A DNA stretch of 64,000 nucleotides, taken from contig JAJDTP010000005.1 in the NCBI GenBank assembly GCA_022827095.1, forward strand, positions 434,001 to 498,000, given 5' to 3'. Below, in pieces: positions 17,199 through 25,196 of the stretch (its first letter is position 1; each line of letters starts with the position of its first letter). The position numbers were made by a program, and so were the translations under genes. The DNA comes from Dehalococcoidia bacterium (lineage in GTDB: Bacteria > Chloroflexota > Dehalococcoidia > Lucifugimonadales > UBA3495). The notes below the pieces were generated by a model. That model was not told the origin of the DNA and made no database searches. It saw only the letters and a list, made by a program, of their open reading frames with translations.

Positions 17199-17474
17199 AT
17201 GCTTCAGCTGATCAGTCTATTCATCACGCTGTGTTACCTGCTGCTGCTGGCCCGGATCATCCTGGGGTTCGTGGTGCAGTACATGACCATGCAGGGGAAC
17301 GGTGCGCCGGATGTCTTGGTTCGTCTGTATGACGTGGTGTTTTCACTGACGGAGCCGGTGCTGGGGCCGATCCGGCGCATGCTGCCACAAACCGGCATGA
17401 TCGATTTCAGCCCGTTGGTGGTGATGATCGTACTGGTGGTGGTCCAATACGCCCTCAGGGCGTTATTAGCGTAG
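17199..17474 (+). CDS. YggT family membrane protein
   Basis: A 91-residue protein with two hydrophobic segments, LISLFITLCYLLLLARIILG at residues 3-22 and FSPLVVMIVLVVVQYALRAL near the C-terminus. Between them is the family's EPVLGPIRRMLPQTGMIDFSP motif. YggT proteins are small inner-membrane proteins often beside proC and are linked to osmotic stress and cell shape, but without a firm biochemical role. Confidence 0.9.
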   Translation: MLQLISLFITLCYLLLLARIILGFVVQYMTMQGNGAPDVLVRLYDVVFSLTEPVLGPIRRMLPQTGMIDFSPLVVMIVLVVVQYALRALLA

Positions 17475-17516
17475 GGCCGCACCCCGTCCCGCGATAGGGC
17501 ACGAAGGAGAGCGCTG

Positions 17517-18203
17517 GTGTCCGGATCAACGTCTCGGTCGCGGCGCGGACTCTGGACAGCGGGCGGTCTCCGTCCGGCGGATTTACTGCGGCTGCGATCG
17601 GCATACGCTGGCGAGTTGCCCGATACCAAGAGTGCGTCGCCGAGCCTGGTGATCCTCTGCGGGTTGCCCGGCACCGGAAAGTCCCATTTCGCCCGTGAAC
17701 TAATCCGCAGAGCGCCGTTCGTCTGGCTCAACAGCGACCGGACCCGCAAGCTGCTGGTGGACAGGCCGAGCTACAGCCGCAGAGAGCACCGGCGCGTTTT
17801 CTCCGCCATGCACGTGCTCACCAAAGGATACCTGCGTGACGGGTATTCGGTGGTGTTCGACGCCACCAATCTCAACGAGAACGTGCGGCGGCCGCTGTAT
17901 GACTCGGCGGATGAAGTCGGCGTTGAACCGTTGATCATCCGGTTTACCGCGTCTTCGGAACTGGTGCGCCGTCGCCTGGAGGATCGGGCCGAGGGTGTGG
18001 GAGAAGCCTCGCAGAGCGACGCCACCTGGGACGTGTACTCGCGCATGACAGTGGCCGACCAACCGGTGCCGCGTCCGCACCTCCTGGTCGGCGGCCCGGA
18101 GGACGCGGAAACGGTGTTGCGGGAGACCCTGCGATGCACCGGGCGGGGTTCGGTTGTGCCGCAACCGGGCCGTTGGCGTAATCGGGCCGGCAACGACGCA
18201 TAG
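17517..18203 (+). CDS. P-loop kinase of the zeta toxin/polynucleotide kinase type
   Basis: A 228-residue protein from GTG 17517, with GAAGGAGAG seven bases upstream. LVILCGLPGTGKSHFARELI (residues about 43-62) is a Walker A P-loop, WLNSDRTRKLL fits the 'D-S/D-R' base of the zeta/PNK fold, and VVFDATNLNENVRRPL carries the Walker B-like 'DATN' seen in predicted kinases of the YjjN/AAA_33 group. LEDRAEG is a lid-like segment. The substrate is unknown; RNA ends, sugars or small alcohols are all possible. No epsilon-type antitoxin is nearby, and it sits between housekeeping genes, so a toxin role is unlikely. Confidence 0.75.
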   Translation: MSGSTSRSRRGLWTAGGLRPADLLRLRSAYAGELPDTKSASPSLVILCGLPGTGKSHFARELIRRAPFVWLNSDRTRKLLVDRPSYSRREHRRVFSAMHVLTKGYLRDGYSVVFDATNLNENVRRPLYDSADEVGVEPLIIRFTASSELVRRRLEDRAEGVGEASQSDATWDVYSRMTVADQPVPRPHLLVGGPEDAETVLRETLRCTGRGSVVPQPGRWRNRAGNDA

Positions 18204-18224
18204 ACTGGTTTCAGGAGAAGCGGA

Positions 18225-19760
18225 ATGGCAACGACGATTAAGGTTACGGCCGGGGACGCGACGGAGTTCGATACGCCGGCGTTGGTGGTGAATTTGTTCC
18301 AGGGCGTCACCCATCCCGGCGGAGGCACGGGCGCGGTGGATCGGATGTTGGGCGGGGCGATTTCGCAACTGATTGCCGACGGCGAGATCAAGGGCAAGAT
18401 GGGCGAACTGACGCTGATACACACTATAGAGCGGATCCCGACCAGGCGCGTGGTAGTTGCCGGGTTGGGCAAGTCGGGCGATTTTGACACCGGCGCAGTG
18501 CGGCGCGTCAGCGGCGATGTGGCCCGGTTCCTGCGGCGGAAAGGTGTTGGCGAATACGCGACCATCGCCCACGGCGCGGGTATCGGCGGATTGAACGCAG
18601 CCGAGTCAGCTCAAGCCATCGCGGAAGGTACGCTGCTCGGGCTGTACAAGTTCGACACCTACCGCAGCAATGGAAACGGCGGCGAGGATGCCGGCGGCCC
18701 TGATGGCGAAGTTCAAACGGTGACCATCGTGGAGCGGGACGCGAGCACGGTGAACGATCTGACGGCAGGTGTGTCCGTCGGGACAGTGCTGGCGGAGTCG
18801 ACGATGCTGGCGCGGGACCTGGTGAACCATCCGGCCAATGTGATGACACCCACCAAGATGGCTGAAACGGCGCAACAGGTTGCCGAAGAAGTCGGGCTGG
18901 AACTGGATGTGATGGATCGTGACCGCATGCGGGAGCATGGCATGGGCGCGTTCCTGGGTGTGGCGCAGGGAAGTGAAGAGCCGCCGAAGCTGATCGTGAT
19001 GTCGTACCGGGGCGACCCGGACAACCCTGAAAACAACCTGGGGCTGGTGGGCAAAGGCATCACTTTCGACACTGGCGGCATCTCGTTGAAGCCGGCGGCC
19101 AACATGGAAGCCATGAAAGGCGACATGGCCGGCGGCGCGTCAGTGATCGCGGCGATGCGCGCCATCGGGTCGCTCAAGCCACGGATCAACGTGACCGGTT
19201 TGATCGCGGCCACGGAGAACATGCCCGGAGGGCGGGCCCAGCGTCCCGGCGACGTGGTGACCGCGATGAACGGCAAAACCATCGAGGTGATTAACACAGA
19301 CGCCGAGGGTCGGCTGGTGCTGGCCGACACGTTGTGTTACGCGCGCAGCTTGGGAATCACCCGCCTGGTGGACGTGGCGACGCTGACCGGGGCAATCGTC
19401 GTGACGCTGGGCAAAGCCTGCACCGGCATGATGGGAAACTCCAGCAAGCTGGCTAAGGATCTGGACGCTGCCGGCGAGCGCAGCGGGGAACGCTTCTGGG
19501 AATTGCCCATGCTCGAAGATTACCGGGAACTGATCCGCTCCGACGTGGCGGACATGAAGAACACGGGCGGGCGACAGGCCGGTTCCATAACCGCGGCCAT
19601 GTTGTTGCGAGAGTTCGCGGAAGACGCCGATTGGGTCCACCTGGATATAGCCGGCACGTCGACCGCATCGAGCAACAAGGGCCACCTGGTGAAGGGAGCG
19701 ACCGGGGTTCCGACCCGCACGTTGGCCCAGTTGGCGATTAATCTTGCCGACGGAAAGTAA
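18225..19760 (+). CDS. pepA: Leucyl aminopeptidase (M17) PepA
   Basis: Cytosolic M17 aminopeptidases release N-terminal amino acids using two metal ions. The 511-residue protein has the N-terminal macro-like domain and a C-terminal catalytic domain with LVGKGITFDTGGISLKPAANM, KGDMAGGASVIAAM, and the signature NTDAEGRLVLADTL. The metal ligands Lys, Asp and Glu in these motifs are all present. AGGAGAAG precedes the ATG. It is the last gene of the pdxA run, and a REP hairpin follows three bases after its stop. Confidence 0.95.
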   Translation: MATTIKVTAGDATEFDTPALVVNLFQGVTHPGGGTGAVDRMLGGAISQLIADGEIKGKMGELTLIHTIERIPTRRVVVAGLGKSGDFDTGAVRRVSGDVARFLRRKGVGEYATIAHGAGIGGLNAAESAQAIAEGTLLGLYKFDTYRSNGNGGEDAGGPDGEVQTVTIVERDASTVNDLTAGVSVGTVLAESTMLARDLVNHPANVMTPTKMAETAQQVAEEVGLELDVMDRDRMREHGMGAFLGVAQGSEEPPKLIVMSYRGDPDNPENNLGLVGKGITFDTGGISLKPAANMEAMKGDMAGGASVIAAMRAIGSLKPRINVTGLIAATENMPGGRAQRPGDVVTAMNGKTIEVINTDAEGRLVLADTLCYARSLGITRLVDVATLTGAIVVTLGKACTGMMGNSSKLAKDLDAAGERSGERFWELPMLEDYRELIRSDVADMKNTGGRQAGSITAAMLLREFAEDADWVHLDIAGTSTASSNKGHLVKGATGVPTRTLAQLAINLADGK

Positions 19761-19762
19761 GT

Positions 19763-19790
19763 CTTGATTCCGGCTTTCGCCGGAATGACG
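19763..19790. repeat. Single REP sequence (family A) after pepA
   Basis: A hairpin with perfect arms ATTCCGGC and GCCGGAAT around TTTC (19767-19786), then ATGACG. It matches the arms of the element at 3426-3527. Lying just after the pepA stop, it could protect or end the transcript. Confidence 0.7.
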
Positions 19791-19821
19791 ATTGGGAGCG
19801 GAGGAATCAAGGAGGCGCAGG

Positions 19822-20016
19822 ATGGCAACAGTAGGCAACGCCTACGTGGTGGAGTTGGACGCATTTATGACCATCCTGAACGTGGCCGGCGAGGCACTGA
19901 CCTGGATATCAGCGTGGCGGCAGGTCGCGCGGCGTAGGCCGACTCTCGGGGCACATGTACACCGGCCGCAACCAGCAGGTCCGGCGGCGAGTAAATTTGG
20001 TGCGGCAGTAGGCTGA
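19822..20016 (+). CDS. Doubtful small reading frame or gene remnant
   Basis: A 64-codon frame from ATG 19822 with AAGGAGG six bases upstream. The first 35 residues (MATVGNAYVVELDAFMTILN, then VAGEALTWISAWR) look protein-like, but the rest is proline- and arginine-rich with no pattern. It may be a real small gene, or the start of one that has decayed. No family is recognised. Confidence 0.25.
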   Translation: MATVGNAYVVELDAFMTILNVAGEALTWISAWRQVARRRPTLGAHVHRPQPAGPAASKFGAAVG

Positions 20017-20018
20017 GG

Positions 20019-20633
20019 CTACGGAGAAGGGTCGTATTGTGACGGTCGTGTAGCTATCACCCGTCCATCCCTGATTATCTCCCGAGGAAGGAGGCACCGG
20101 TTGATCCTACCCTGGCGGATTTGGTGGGTGAATTTAAGGTCCCGTGCACGATTGAATCGACCGGGTGGGGCCACCATCAAGAGCGTTTTGCCGGGAATCG
20201 ATCTTACCTTTTGAACTGCCGGGCCCATGTCACTATCGGCGGTGACCACTACAGCCAAATCAAACTTGTGCTCCAAACAATCGGCGACGATATCGACTGC
20301 CATACGGACATCTGTTTGTTTTTCTTCGTGCGCCACCCACCGGTTCCCACATCGATAGCATTCTTGATACCGGTCGCGGAATTCGCTGATGCAAACATTC
20401 ACGCCAACTGCTTGAAGAGCATTCGTGAATTGTCGATGTCGCGTATGGGCATCCGGCATCCAAGTAGCATAAGCCGAATAGTAATTTACCGCTATCAGGG
20501 CCTGGTCCGGCCTCAGAAATGAAGCGACCAGAGCCCAAAGATCAACCCACTTCAAGTGAGGGCGGTTCAGCGCATCAATGGCGTGGTAAAGATTGAAACC
20601 GTCGATATAGGCGATGACTCTTTCGTTATCCAT
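20019..20633 (-). CDS. NYN domain (LabA-like) putative RNase
   Basis: A 204-residue protein. NYN domains are PIN-like metal-dependent nucleases acting on RNA. RVIAYIDGFNLYHAID at the N-terminus supplies the first aspartate, EEKQTDVRMAVDIVAD the central acidic cluster, and LAVVVTADSDMGPAVQKVRS the last aspartates. A CYRCGNRW pair of cysteines sits before the central motif and may form half of a metal site. The gene is lower in GC than its neighbours and stands alone behind two hairpins, which suggests horizontal acquisition. Its substrate is unknown, and no antitoxin partner is visible. Confidence 0.82.
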   Translation of the reverse strand: MDNERVIAYIDGFNLYHAIDALNRPHLKWVDLWALVASFLRPDQALIAVNYYSAYATWMPDAHTRHRQFTNALQAVGVNVCISEFRDRYQECYRCGNRWVAHEEKQTDVRMAVDIVADCLEHKFDLAVVVTADSDMGPAVQKVRSIPGKTLLMVAPPGRFNRARDLKFTHQIRQGRINRCLLPREIIRDGRVIATRPSQYDPSP

Positions 20634-20650
20634 AGTGCTTAAATGAAGAC

Positions 20651-20699
20651 GCAGCCCCCGTAGGGGCTGCTATCCACCGGGATATACCCGATGGGTGGA
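20651..20699 (-). other. Two consecutive hairpins upstream of the NYN gene
   Basis: GCAGCCCC-CGTA-GGGGCTGC (20651-20670) is a perfect eight-base-pair stem. TCCACC with GGTGGA encloses a second, smaller stem GGG/CCC (20673-20699). On the minus strand they lie between the stop of the upstream gene (20751) and the NYN start (20633). The first could end the upstream transcript, although the following T-run is weak. A structured leader of the NYN mRNA is the alternative. Confidence 0.5.
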
Positions 20700-20750
20700 C
20701 CGCATTAAGGCTAGCATCAGCACTTGCCGGAAGTCAAACGCGCAGTTTCG

Positions 20751-21293
20751 TCAGGCGGCCGCGGCCGCCTGTAACGCGGCGCCGGCGAGTTCGCGCAGGT
20801 CTACGCCCTCCAGTTTCTGGCCCTGGACGCCCATCAGGCGGAGGGGCCGGCCGGATTTGGTGATGCTGATGCGATCCAGGACGTCCTGCCAGGCGGCGAG
20901 GTAGTCGCAAGTCCCGCCGCCGTTGGGATCGTCTGCGCCCTCGATGCTCTCGCCCGACGGCAGGCGAACCGCGGTGACCGCACAGGGGTCGACGGACGGG
21001 GCCAGCATCAGCACCGGTAGGTCGTCCTCGGGTAGGCCCGCCTGGTTCAGCAGTCCGCGTACGGTGGCGGATATGCCGTGCATCCCGAATACCACCAGGT
21101 GAGCGAAGCTGGCGTCGCGCTTCTCGAACTCGGTTCGATAGCGTCGGAAGATTTCGTGGGCCCCCGTGGCCTGGGGCTTCACCAGAAACAGGGCCATCGC
21201 CGGAAAGCCCTCGGGGTCGATTGGAGTGGCCTGCAAGTCGGTCTGCCAACGCACCAGCTTGCCATGGTCATGTTCGTCGTAATGGTGGGGCAT
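20751..21293 (-). CDS. Uncharacterised 180-residue protein
   Basis: No family is recognised. The start ATG 21293 has AGAGGAT upstream and lies nine bases after the stop of the PhnB-like gene, so the two are likely coupled. The N-terminus is histidine- and aspartate-rich (MPHHYDEHDHGKLVRWQ), a possible metal-binding tail. The centre looks like an alpha/beta domain (FPAMALFLVKPQATGAHEIF, then FAHLVVFGMHGISATVRGLL). The C-terminus has LMGVQGQKLEGVDLRELAGA. No signal peptide or membrane segment is seen. It may act with the VOC protein encoded upstream. Confidence 0.6.
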   Translation of the reverse strand: MPHHYDEHDHGKLVRWQTDLQATPIDPEGFPAMALFLVKPQATGAHEIFRRYRTEFEKRDASFAHLVVFGMHGISATVRGLLNQAGLPEDDLPVLMLAPSVDPCAVTAVRLPSGESIEGADDPNGGGTCDYLAAWQDVLDRISITKSGRPLRLMGVQGQKLEGVDLRELAGAALQAAAAA

Positions 21294-21302
21294 GATGATC
21301 CT

Positions 21303-21809
21303 CTAGGCGCTTTCGTAGGCAGCTTGCAGCCGTGGCAAATCGATTTTCACCATTGTCAGGAGTTCGTTCAGCACTGCGGCGGATTTGGCTTCATCCTGCA
21401 TCCATGTGTTCAGTGCGGTGGGCACGATCTGCCAGTGGACGCCGAATTTATCCTGTATCCACCCGCACTGGATCGGAGATCCGTCCTCAGCCAGCCGGTC
21501 CCAATACGCGTCGATCTCGTCCTGAGAATCGCAGTTGACCACGAAGGAAACGGCCGGAGTGAATTCGTAGGCCGGTATCCCGTCGAATGCGGTGAAGTGC
21601 TGCCCCTTTATCACGAACGATACCACATGGCTGCCTGCGCCGGGTTCGTCCGGCAGCGCTATGTCATCAACGATCCGCGAATCCCTGAACACTGAAACGT
21701 AGAATTCGGCTGCCTCAAGGGCGCGGCCGTCCAGCCAAAGGAACGGGGAGATTTGCGGAGAGGCGCTGTGAATCGTCAATTTTGCCTCCGGCTGACCATT
21801 ACGTGCCAT
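21303..21809 (-). CDS. PhnB-like VOC family protein
   Basis: A 168-residue member of the PhnB/'3-demethylubiquinone methyltransferase-like' branch of the vicinal oxygen chelate superfamily. ISPFLWLDGRALEAAEFYVS, GSHVVSFVIKGQHFTAFDG, FTPAVSFVVNCDSQDEIDAY and CGWIQDKFGVHWQIVPTAL are the usual blocks in order. Members are often resistance- or isomerase-like proteins of undefined substrate. It is the first gene of a pair with the uncharacterised gene downstream. Confidence 0.85.
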   Translation of the reverse strand: MARNGQPEAKLTIHSASPQISPFLWLDGRALEAAEFYVSVFRDSRIVDDIALPDEPGAGSHVVSFVIKGQHFTAFDGIPAYEFTPAVSFVVNCDSQDEIDAYWDRLAEDGSPIQCGWIQDKFGVHWQIVPTALNTWMQDEAKSAAVLNELLTMVKIDLPRLQAAYESA

Positions 21810-21844
21810 CTGGATGTGGCTAGCCGCAGGCTGTTATGCCATTG

Positions 21845-22297
21845 TCAGCCGGCGTCGAATTGTACCAGTATTCCGTCCGGATCGTAGACGTAGAAGCTGC
21901 CAACCTGCCCGTCGGCGTTGGCCCACACGTCCATTGGCGCTGCCAACGGCACGCCCTGGTCGGACAGGCTCCCCGCCAGAGCCCTGGGGTCTGGCACCGA
22001 GAACGAGATATGGCTGATGCCCACCTGGTCCAACTTGATCGGCGTGCCGTCGGGGTTTTCGTCAGGATGACTGGTCATGGTCAGGGTGGGCTTGGCGCCG
22101 TCGGCGTAGGCGAGGCGCACCTGGCGGCGCGTGGCCCGGGCGTGGGCGTACACGTGGGGCAACCCGCCGGTGGTGGTGTCCTGAATGACGTCGCTGACGA
22201 TGGACATCCCAAGTACGTCACAGTAGAACTTCAACGAGACATCCAGGTCCCGCACGCAGATGGCGATGTGTGATACCCCGGTGGCGTTCATCGGCAT
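21845..22297 (-). CDS. Glyoxalase/bleomycin-resistance (VOC) protein, copy 2
   Basis: A 150-residue VOC protein with two beta-alpha-beta modules. GVSHIAICVRDLDVSLKFYC opens module 1 and VGISHISFSVPDPRALAGSL opens module 2. The first histidines of each module (SHIA and SHIS) can bind metal, but the C-terminal acidic ligand of classical glyoxalases reads ILVQFD with Gln. It is a close paralogue of the next gene. The ATG has GAGGAGG upstream. The substrate is unknown. Confidence 0.85.
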   Translation of the reverse strand: MPMNATGVSHIAICVRDLDVSLKFYCDVLGMSIVSDVIQDTTTGGLPHVYAHARATRRQVRLAYADGAKPTLTMTSHPDENPDGTPIKLDQVGISHISFSVPDPRALAGSLSDQGVPLAAPMDVWANADGQVGSFYVYDPDGILVQFDAG

Positions 22298-22347
22298 GGC
22301 GTAACCTCCTCGGTTGCGGTCTTACGGTTGAGGTGGCTGAGGGAGGA

Positions 22348-22806
22348 TCAGCCTCCACCGCTGTCGAACTGCACCAGGATGCCGTCGGGATCGTAGACGA
22401 AGATGCTGGAGACCTCGCCGTTGGCGTTGGTGAAGCCGTCCATCGGGCCGGCTAGTTCGACACCGGCGGCAATAAGCTCGTCGGCCAGCGCCTTCACGTC
22501 GGGCACGCTGAACGAGATGTGGCTGATGCCCACCTGGTCCAGCTTGATTGCGTCGCCGTCGGCATCGTCGCCGGGGTGGCTGGTCATAACGAGGGTGGGA
22601 ACGGCTCCATCGCCGTAGGACAGGATGGCCTGCCGGCGGGTGGACCGATCGTGGGCGTAGACGTGGGGCAGGCCGCCCGTGGACGTGTCCTGGACCCGGT
22701 CAACGGTGACGGTCATGCCCAGGATGTCGCGATAGAATTTGAGCGATTCGTCCAGGTCGCGGACGCAAACGGCGATGTGGGAAACGCCACTGGAATTCAT
22801 AGCCAT
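22348..22806 (-). CDS. Glyoxalase/bleomycin-resistance (VOC) protein, copy 1
   Basis: A 152-residue VOC protein closely similar along its whole length to the downstream copy, for example TGGLPHVYAH, KLDQVGISHISFSVPD and VYDPDGILVQFD are identical in both. GAGGAGG precedes the ATG at 22806. It is thus a tandem duplication, 51 bases apart. Both copies keep the same Gln in place of the usual Glu ligand, so either the metal site is altered or other residues provide it. Confidence 0.85.
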   Translation of the reverse strand: MAMNSSGVSHIAVCVRDLDESLKFYRDILGMTVTVDRVQDTSTGGLPHVYAHDRSTRRQAILSYGDGAVPTLVMTSHPGDDADGDAIKLDQVGISHISFSVPDVKALADELIAAGVELAGPMDGFTNANGEVSSIFVYDPDGILVQFDSGGG

Positions 22807-22872
22807 GGCATGGCCTCCTCAAGCAGGGCGGGGTCTGGCAAGTATCAGCAATCGGTCGAAATGGTACTGCCG

Positions 22873-24273
22873 CTATTCGAGGATGTCAAAACGCCGGCGT
22901 GTGGCGTGCCGACCCCAATCGTCCACCCGTTTCCATACCAAGATGAGGGCGGCCAGACCCAGCAGCATTGCGCTGAGGTCGGTCGCCGGGAAGGACCACC
23001 AAACGCCCCAGGGTCCGAACGTGTGGGAGAGGCCGAAGACCCAGGCCAGCAACAGCACGACGCGCTGGGTCATGGTGAGCACCACCGACGGCCACGCCAT
23101 GCCCAGGGCCTGGAAAGCGATCGAACTGATGAACTCCATGCCGACGATTGGAAGGGCCAGCAGGGCTATGCGAAGCGCGTAACCGGACTCGGCCGGCAAC
23201 GCCTCGCGGGTTGAGAAGAGGGTGACGATATGGCCGGCCGTCGGCAGCAGAACGGCGACCATTATCGCGCCGCCAACCGTCGCGCCGAGGCAGCTCTGCC
23301 AGATGGCCTGGCGTACCCGATGGTAGTAGCCGGCGCCGTAGTTGTAGGCCGCCAACGGCAGGTAGGCCAAGGCCGCTCCGATGAACGGAGCGAGGGCGAA
23401 TTCCAGCACGGCGTTGATCACCCCGAAGAGCGCGATGTAGGCGTCGCCGTCCGGGTATTGGCTCAGGATGTTGTTGATCACCACTACGACGATGGACCGG
23501 GCGATCTCGATGATGAAGATCGGAATACCCAGTGCGGTGATCTCACGGATCAGATCCAGTCGGGGGATCAGTGCGTCCACGCTGATCCGCAAAGCGCTGC
23601 GCCCGGACAGGTAGAACCAAACGGCGAAAACAGCGGCCCCGCCCTGAGCGGTCACGGTAGCGGCCGCAGCTCCGGTCACGCCCCACCCCAGCGCCAATAT
23701 GAACACCGCGTCCAGGATCACGTTCAAGACCGCGCCGCCAGCCAACACCACGGTGGCCGTGCCGGGCCGCCCCTCGGCCATCAACAGGTTGTTGACCGCT
23801 ATGGCGATCATGGTGAACAGACTGCCCGGCAGGATGATGACCAGGTACTGGTGAGCGAACCCGACCGTATGCTCGGAGGCTCCCATCCAGATCGCCATCT
23901 GGTCCAGGTGGGTCAATCCGGCGACGGAGGCAGCGAGGTAGACCGGGAGGAGAATCGCCAGCGACGAGCCGATGGCCCGGGACGCCCGACGCGGGTCGCG
24001 GGCGCCCAGGGCTCGCGATACCACCGACATCGCGCCCAGGCCGGGTAGCAAACCGATGGCGACCGCCGCGATCTGGACCGGGAACGCAGCGGACAAGCCG
24101 CTCAGCGCGTTGACGCCGACGACGTTGCCGATAAAGGCTCGGTCCACGATGCTGTACAGGGCCATCACGATGATGGCGAACATGGGCGGGAAGGCCATCT
24201 GCAGCAGCAGTCGCCACATTGGGGCGGTGCCCATGGCGTCGGCCTGTCGCGTGGATTGTTCTGAAGTTGTCAT
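22873..24273 (-). CDS. MATE family efflux protein
   Basis: A 466-residue integral membrane protein with about 12 hydrophobic segments. MWRLLLQMAFPPMFAIIVMA and YSIVDRAFIGNVVGVNALSG are the MATE N-terminal motif, ALGARDPRRASRAIG is the conserved loop after the third segment, and GWGVTGAAAATVTAQGGAAV repeats the family pattern in the middle. MATE proteins expel drugs or metabolites using sodium or proton gradients. The start is taken at ATG 24273; the frame continues 18 codons upstream without a ribosome site. Confidence 0.88.
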   Translation of the reverse strand: MTTSEQSTRQADAMGTAPMWRLLLQMAFPPMFAIIVMALYSIVDRAFIGNVVGVNALSGLSAAFPVQIAAVAIGLLPGLGAMSVVSRALGARDPRRASRAIGSSLAILLPVYLAASVAGLTHLDQMAIWMGASEHTVGFAHQYLVIILPGSLFTMIAIAVNNLLMAEGRPGTATVVLAGGAVLNVILDAVFILALGWGVTGAAAATVTAQGGAAVFAVWFYLSGRSALRISVDALIPRLDLIREITALGIPIFIIEIARSIVVVVINNILSQYPDGDAYIALFGVINAVLEFALAPFIGAALAYLPLAAYNYGAGYYHRVRQAIWQSCLGATVGGAIMVAVLLPTAGHIVTLFSTREALPAESGYALRIALLALPIVGMEFISSIAFQALGMAWPSVVLTMTQRVVLLLAWVFGLSHTFGPWGVWWSFPATDLSAMLLGLAALILVWKRVDDWGRHATRRRFDILE

Positions 24274-24428
24274 GAACCCGCTCAGAAGTCGTTTTGACCC
24301 GTTTAACGCCGTGATGCTAAAATTCAACGACCACGCATTATAAAAAGATCAGGATGCCAGCGAGCATCCGCCTGGACACCAGTCTCCGTAGAAGCGAGAT
24401 GGGACGGGGTGCGTCAAGGAGGTGTCAA

Positions 24429-25196
24429 ATGTCCGGACATTCGAAATGGTCAACCATCAAGCGGGCGAAAGGTGCAGCCGACGCCAAGCGCGGCGCGCTG
24501 TTCACCAAGTTGGCGCGCAACATCAGCCTGGCGGTCAAAGAAGGCGGCGGCGGGGACCCGGAGATGAACTTCCGGCTGCGCATCGCGGTGGATCAGGCCA
24601 AGTCCAACAACATGCCGCTGGACAGCATCACCCGCGCCATCCGTCGGGCGACCGGCGAGGGCGGCGAGGGGATGGAGGACCTGGCGGAAGTCACCTACGA
24701 GGGATACGGTCCCAGCGGCGGCGCCATCCTGGTGAAGGCGTTGACCACCAACCGCAACCGGACCGCGTCGGAAGTGAGGTCGGCGTTCAACAAGGGCGGC
24801 GGCAACCTGGGCGATGCGGGCTGCGTTGCCTGGAACTTCGACAGCCGCGGCGTGATCACGCTGGAGATTGACGATGAGTCGGTTGCGGAAGAGTTGATCA
24901 TGACCGCCATCGACGCCGAGGCTGAGGACGTCAATTTCGAGGACGGCATCCTGGAGGTTTACACGGCCCCGGAGAATCTGCTGTCGGTCAAGACCGCCCT
25001 CGAGGGCGAGGGAGTACAGCCATCGTCGGCCGACGTGTCCATGGTCCCCAAGACGGTGGTCCCGCTGGAGGACAGAGCGGCCGAGCAGACCCTGCGGCTA
25101 CTGGACAGCCTGGAAGAGTTGGCCGACGTGCAGAAGGCGTACACAAACGCGGATTTCCCCGCGGAAGTGCTGGAACGCTACGGGACAACCGCCTGA
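24429..25196 (+). CDS. yebC: YebC/PmpR-family protein
   Basis: A 255-residue protein of the YebC/TACO1 family, implicated in transcriptional control and, in recent work, in ribosome passage through proline stretches. The hallmark MSGHSKWSTIKRAKGAADAK starts at ATG 24429, preceded by AAGGAGG. DAGCVAWNFDSRGVI and EVTYEGYGPSGGAILVKAL are conserved. The longer frame to 24354 has no support. Its stop overlaps the ruvC start (TGATG). The yebC-ruvC-ruvA order is widespread. Confidence 0.97.
   Translation: MSGHSKWSTIKRAKGAADAKRGALFTKLARNISLAVKEGGGGDPEMNFRLRIAVDQAKSNNMPLDSITRAIRRATGEGGEGMEDLAEVTYEGYGPSGGAILVKALTTNRNRTASEVRSAFNKGGGNLGDAGCVAWNFDSRGVITLEIDDESVAEELIMTAIDAEAEDVNFEDGILEVYTAPENLLSVKTALEGEGVQPSSADVSMVPKTVVPLEDRAAEQTLRLLDSLEELADVQKAYTNADFPAEVLERYGTTA

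Noticed and set aside
17517-18203. Zeta toxin call for the P-loop kinase
   Set aside because: No antitoxin gene beside it and a housekeeping context; only the broad kinase group is supported.
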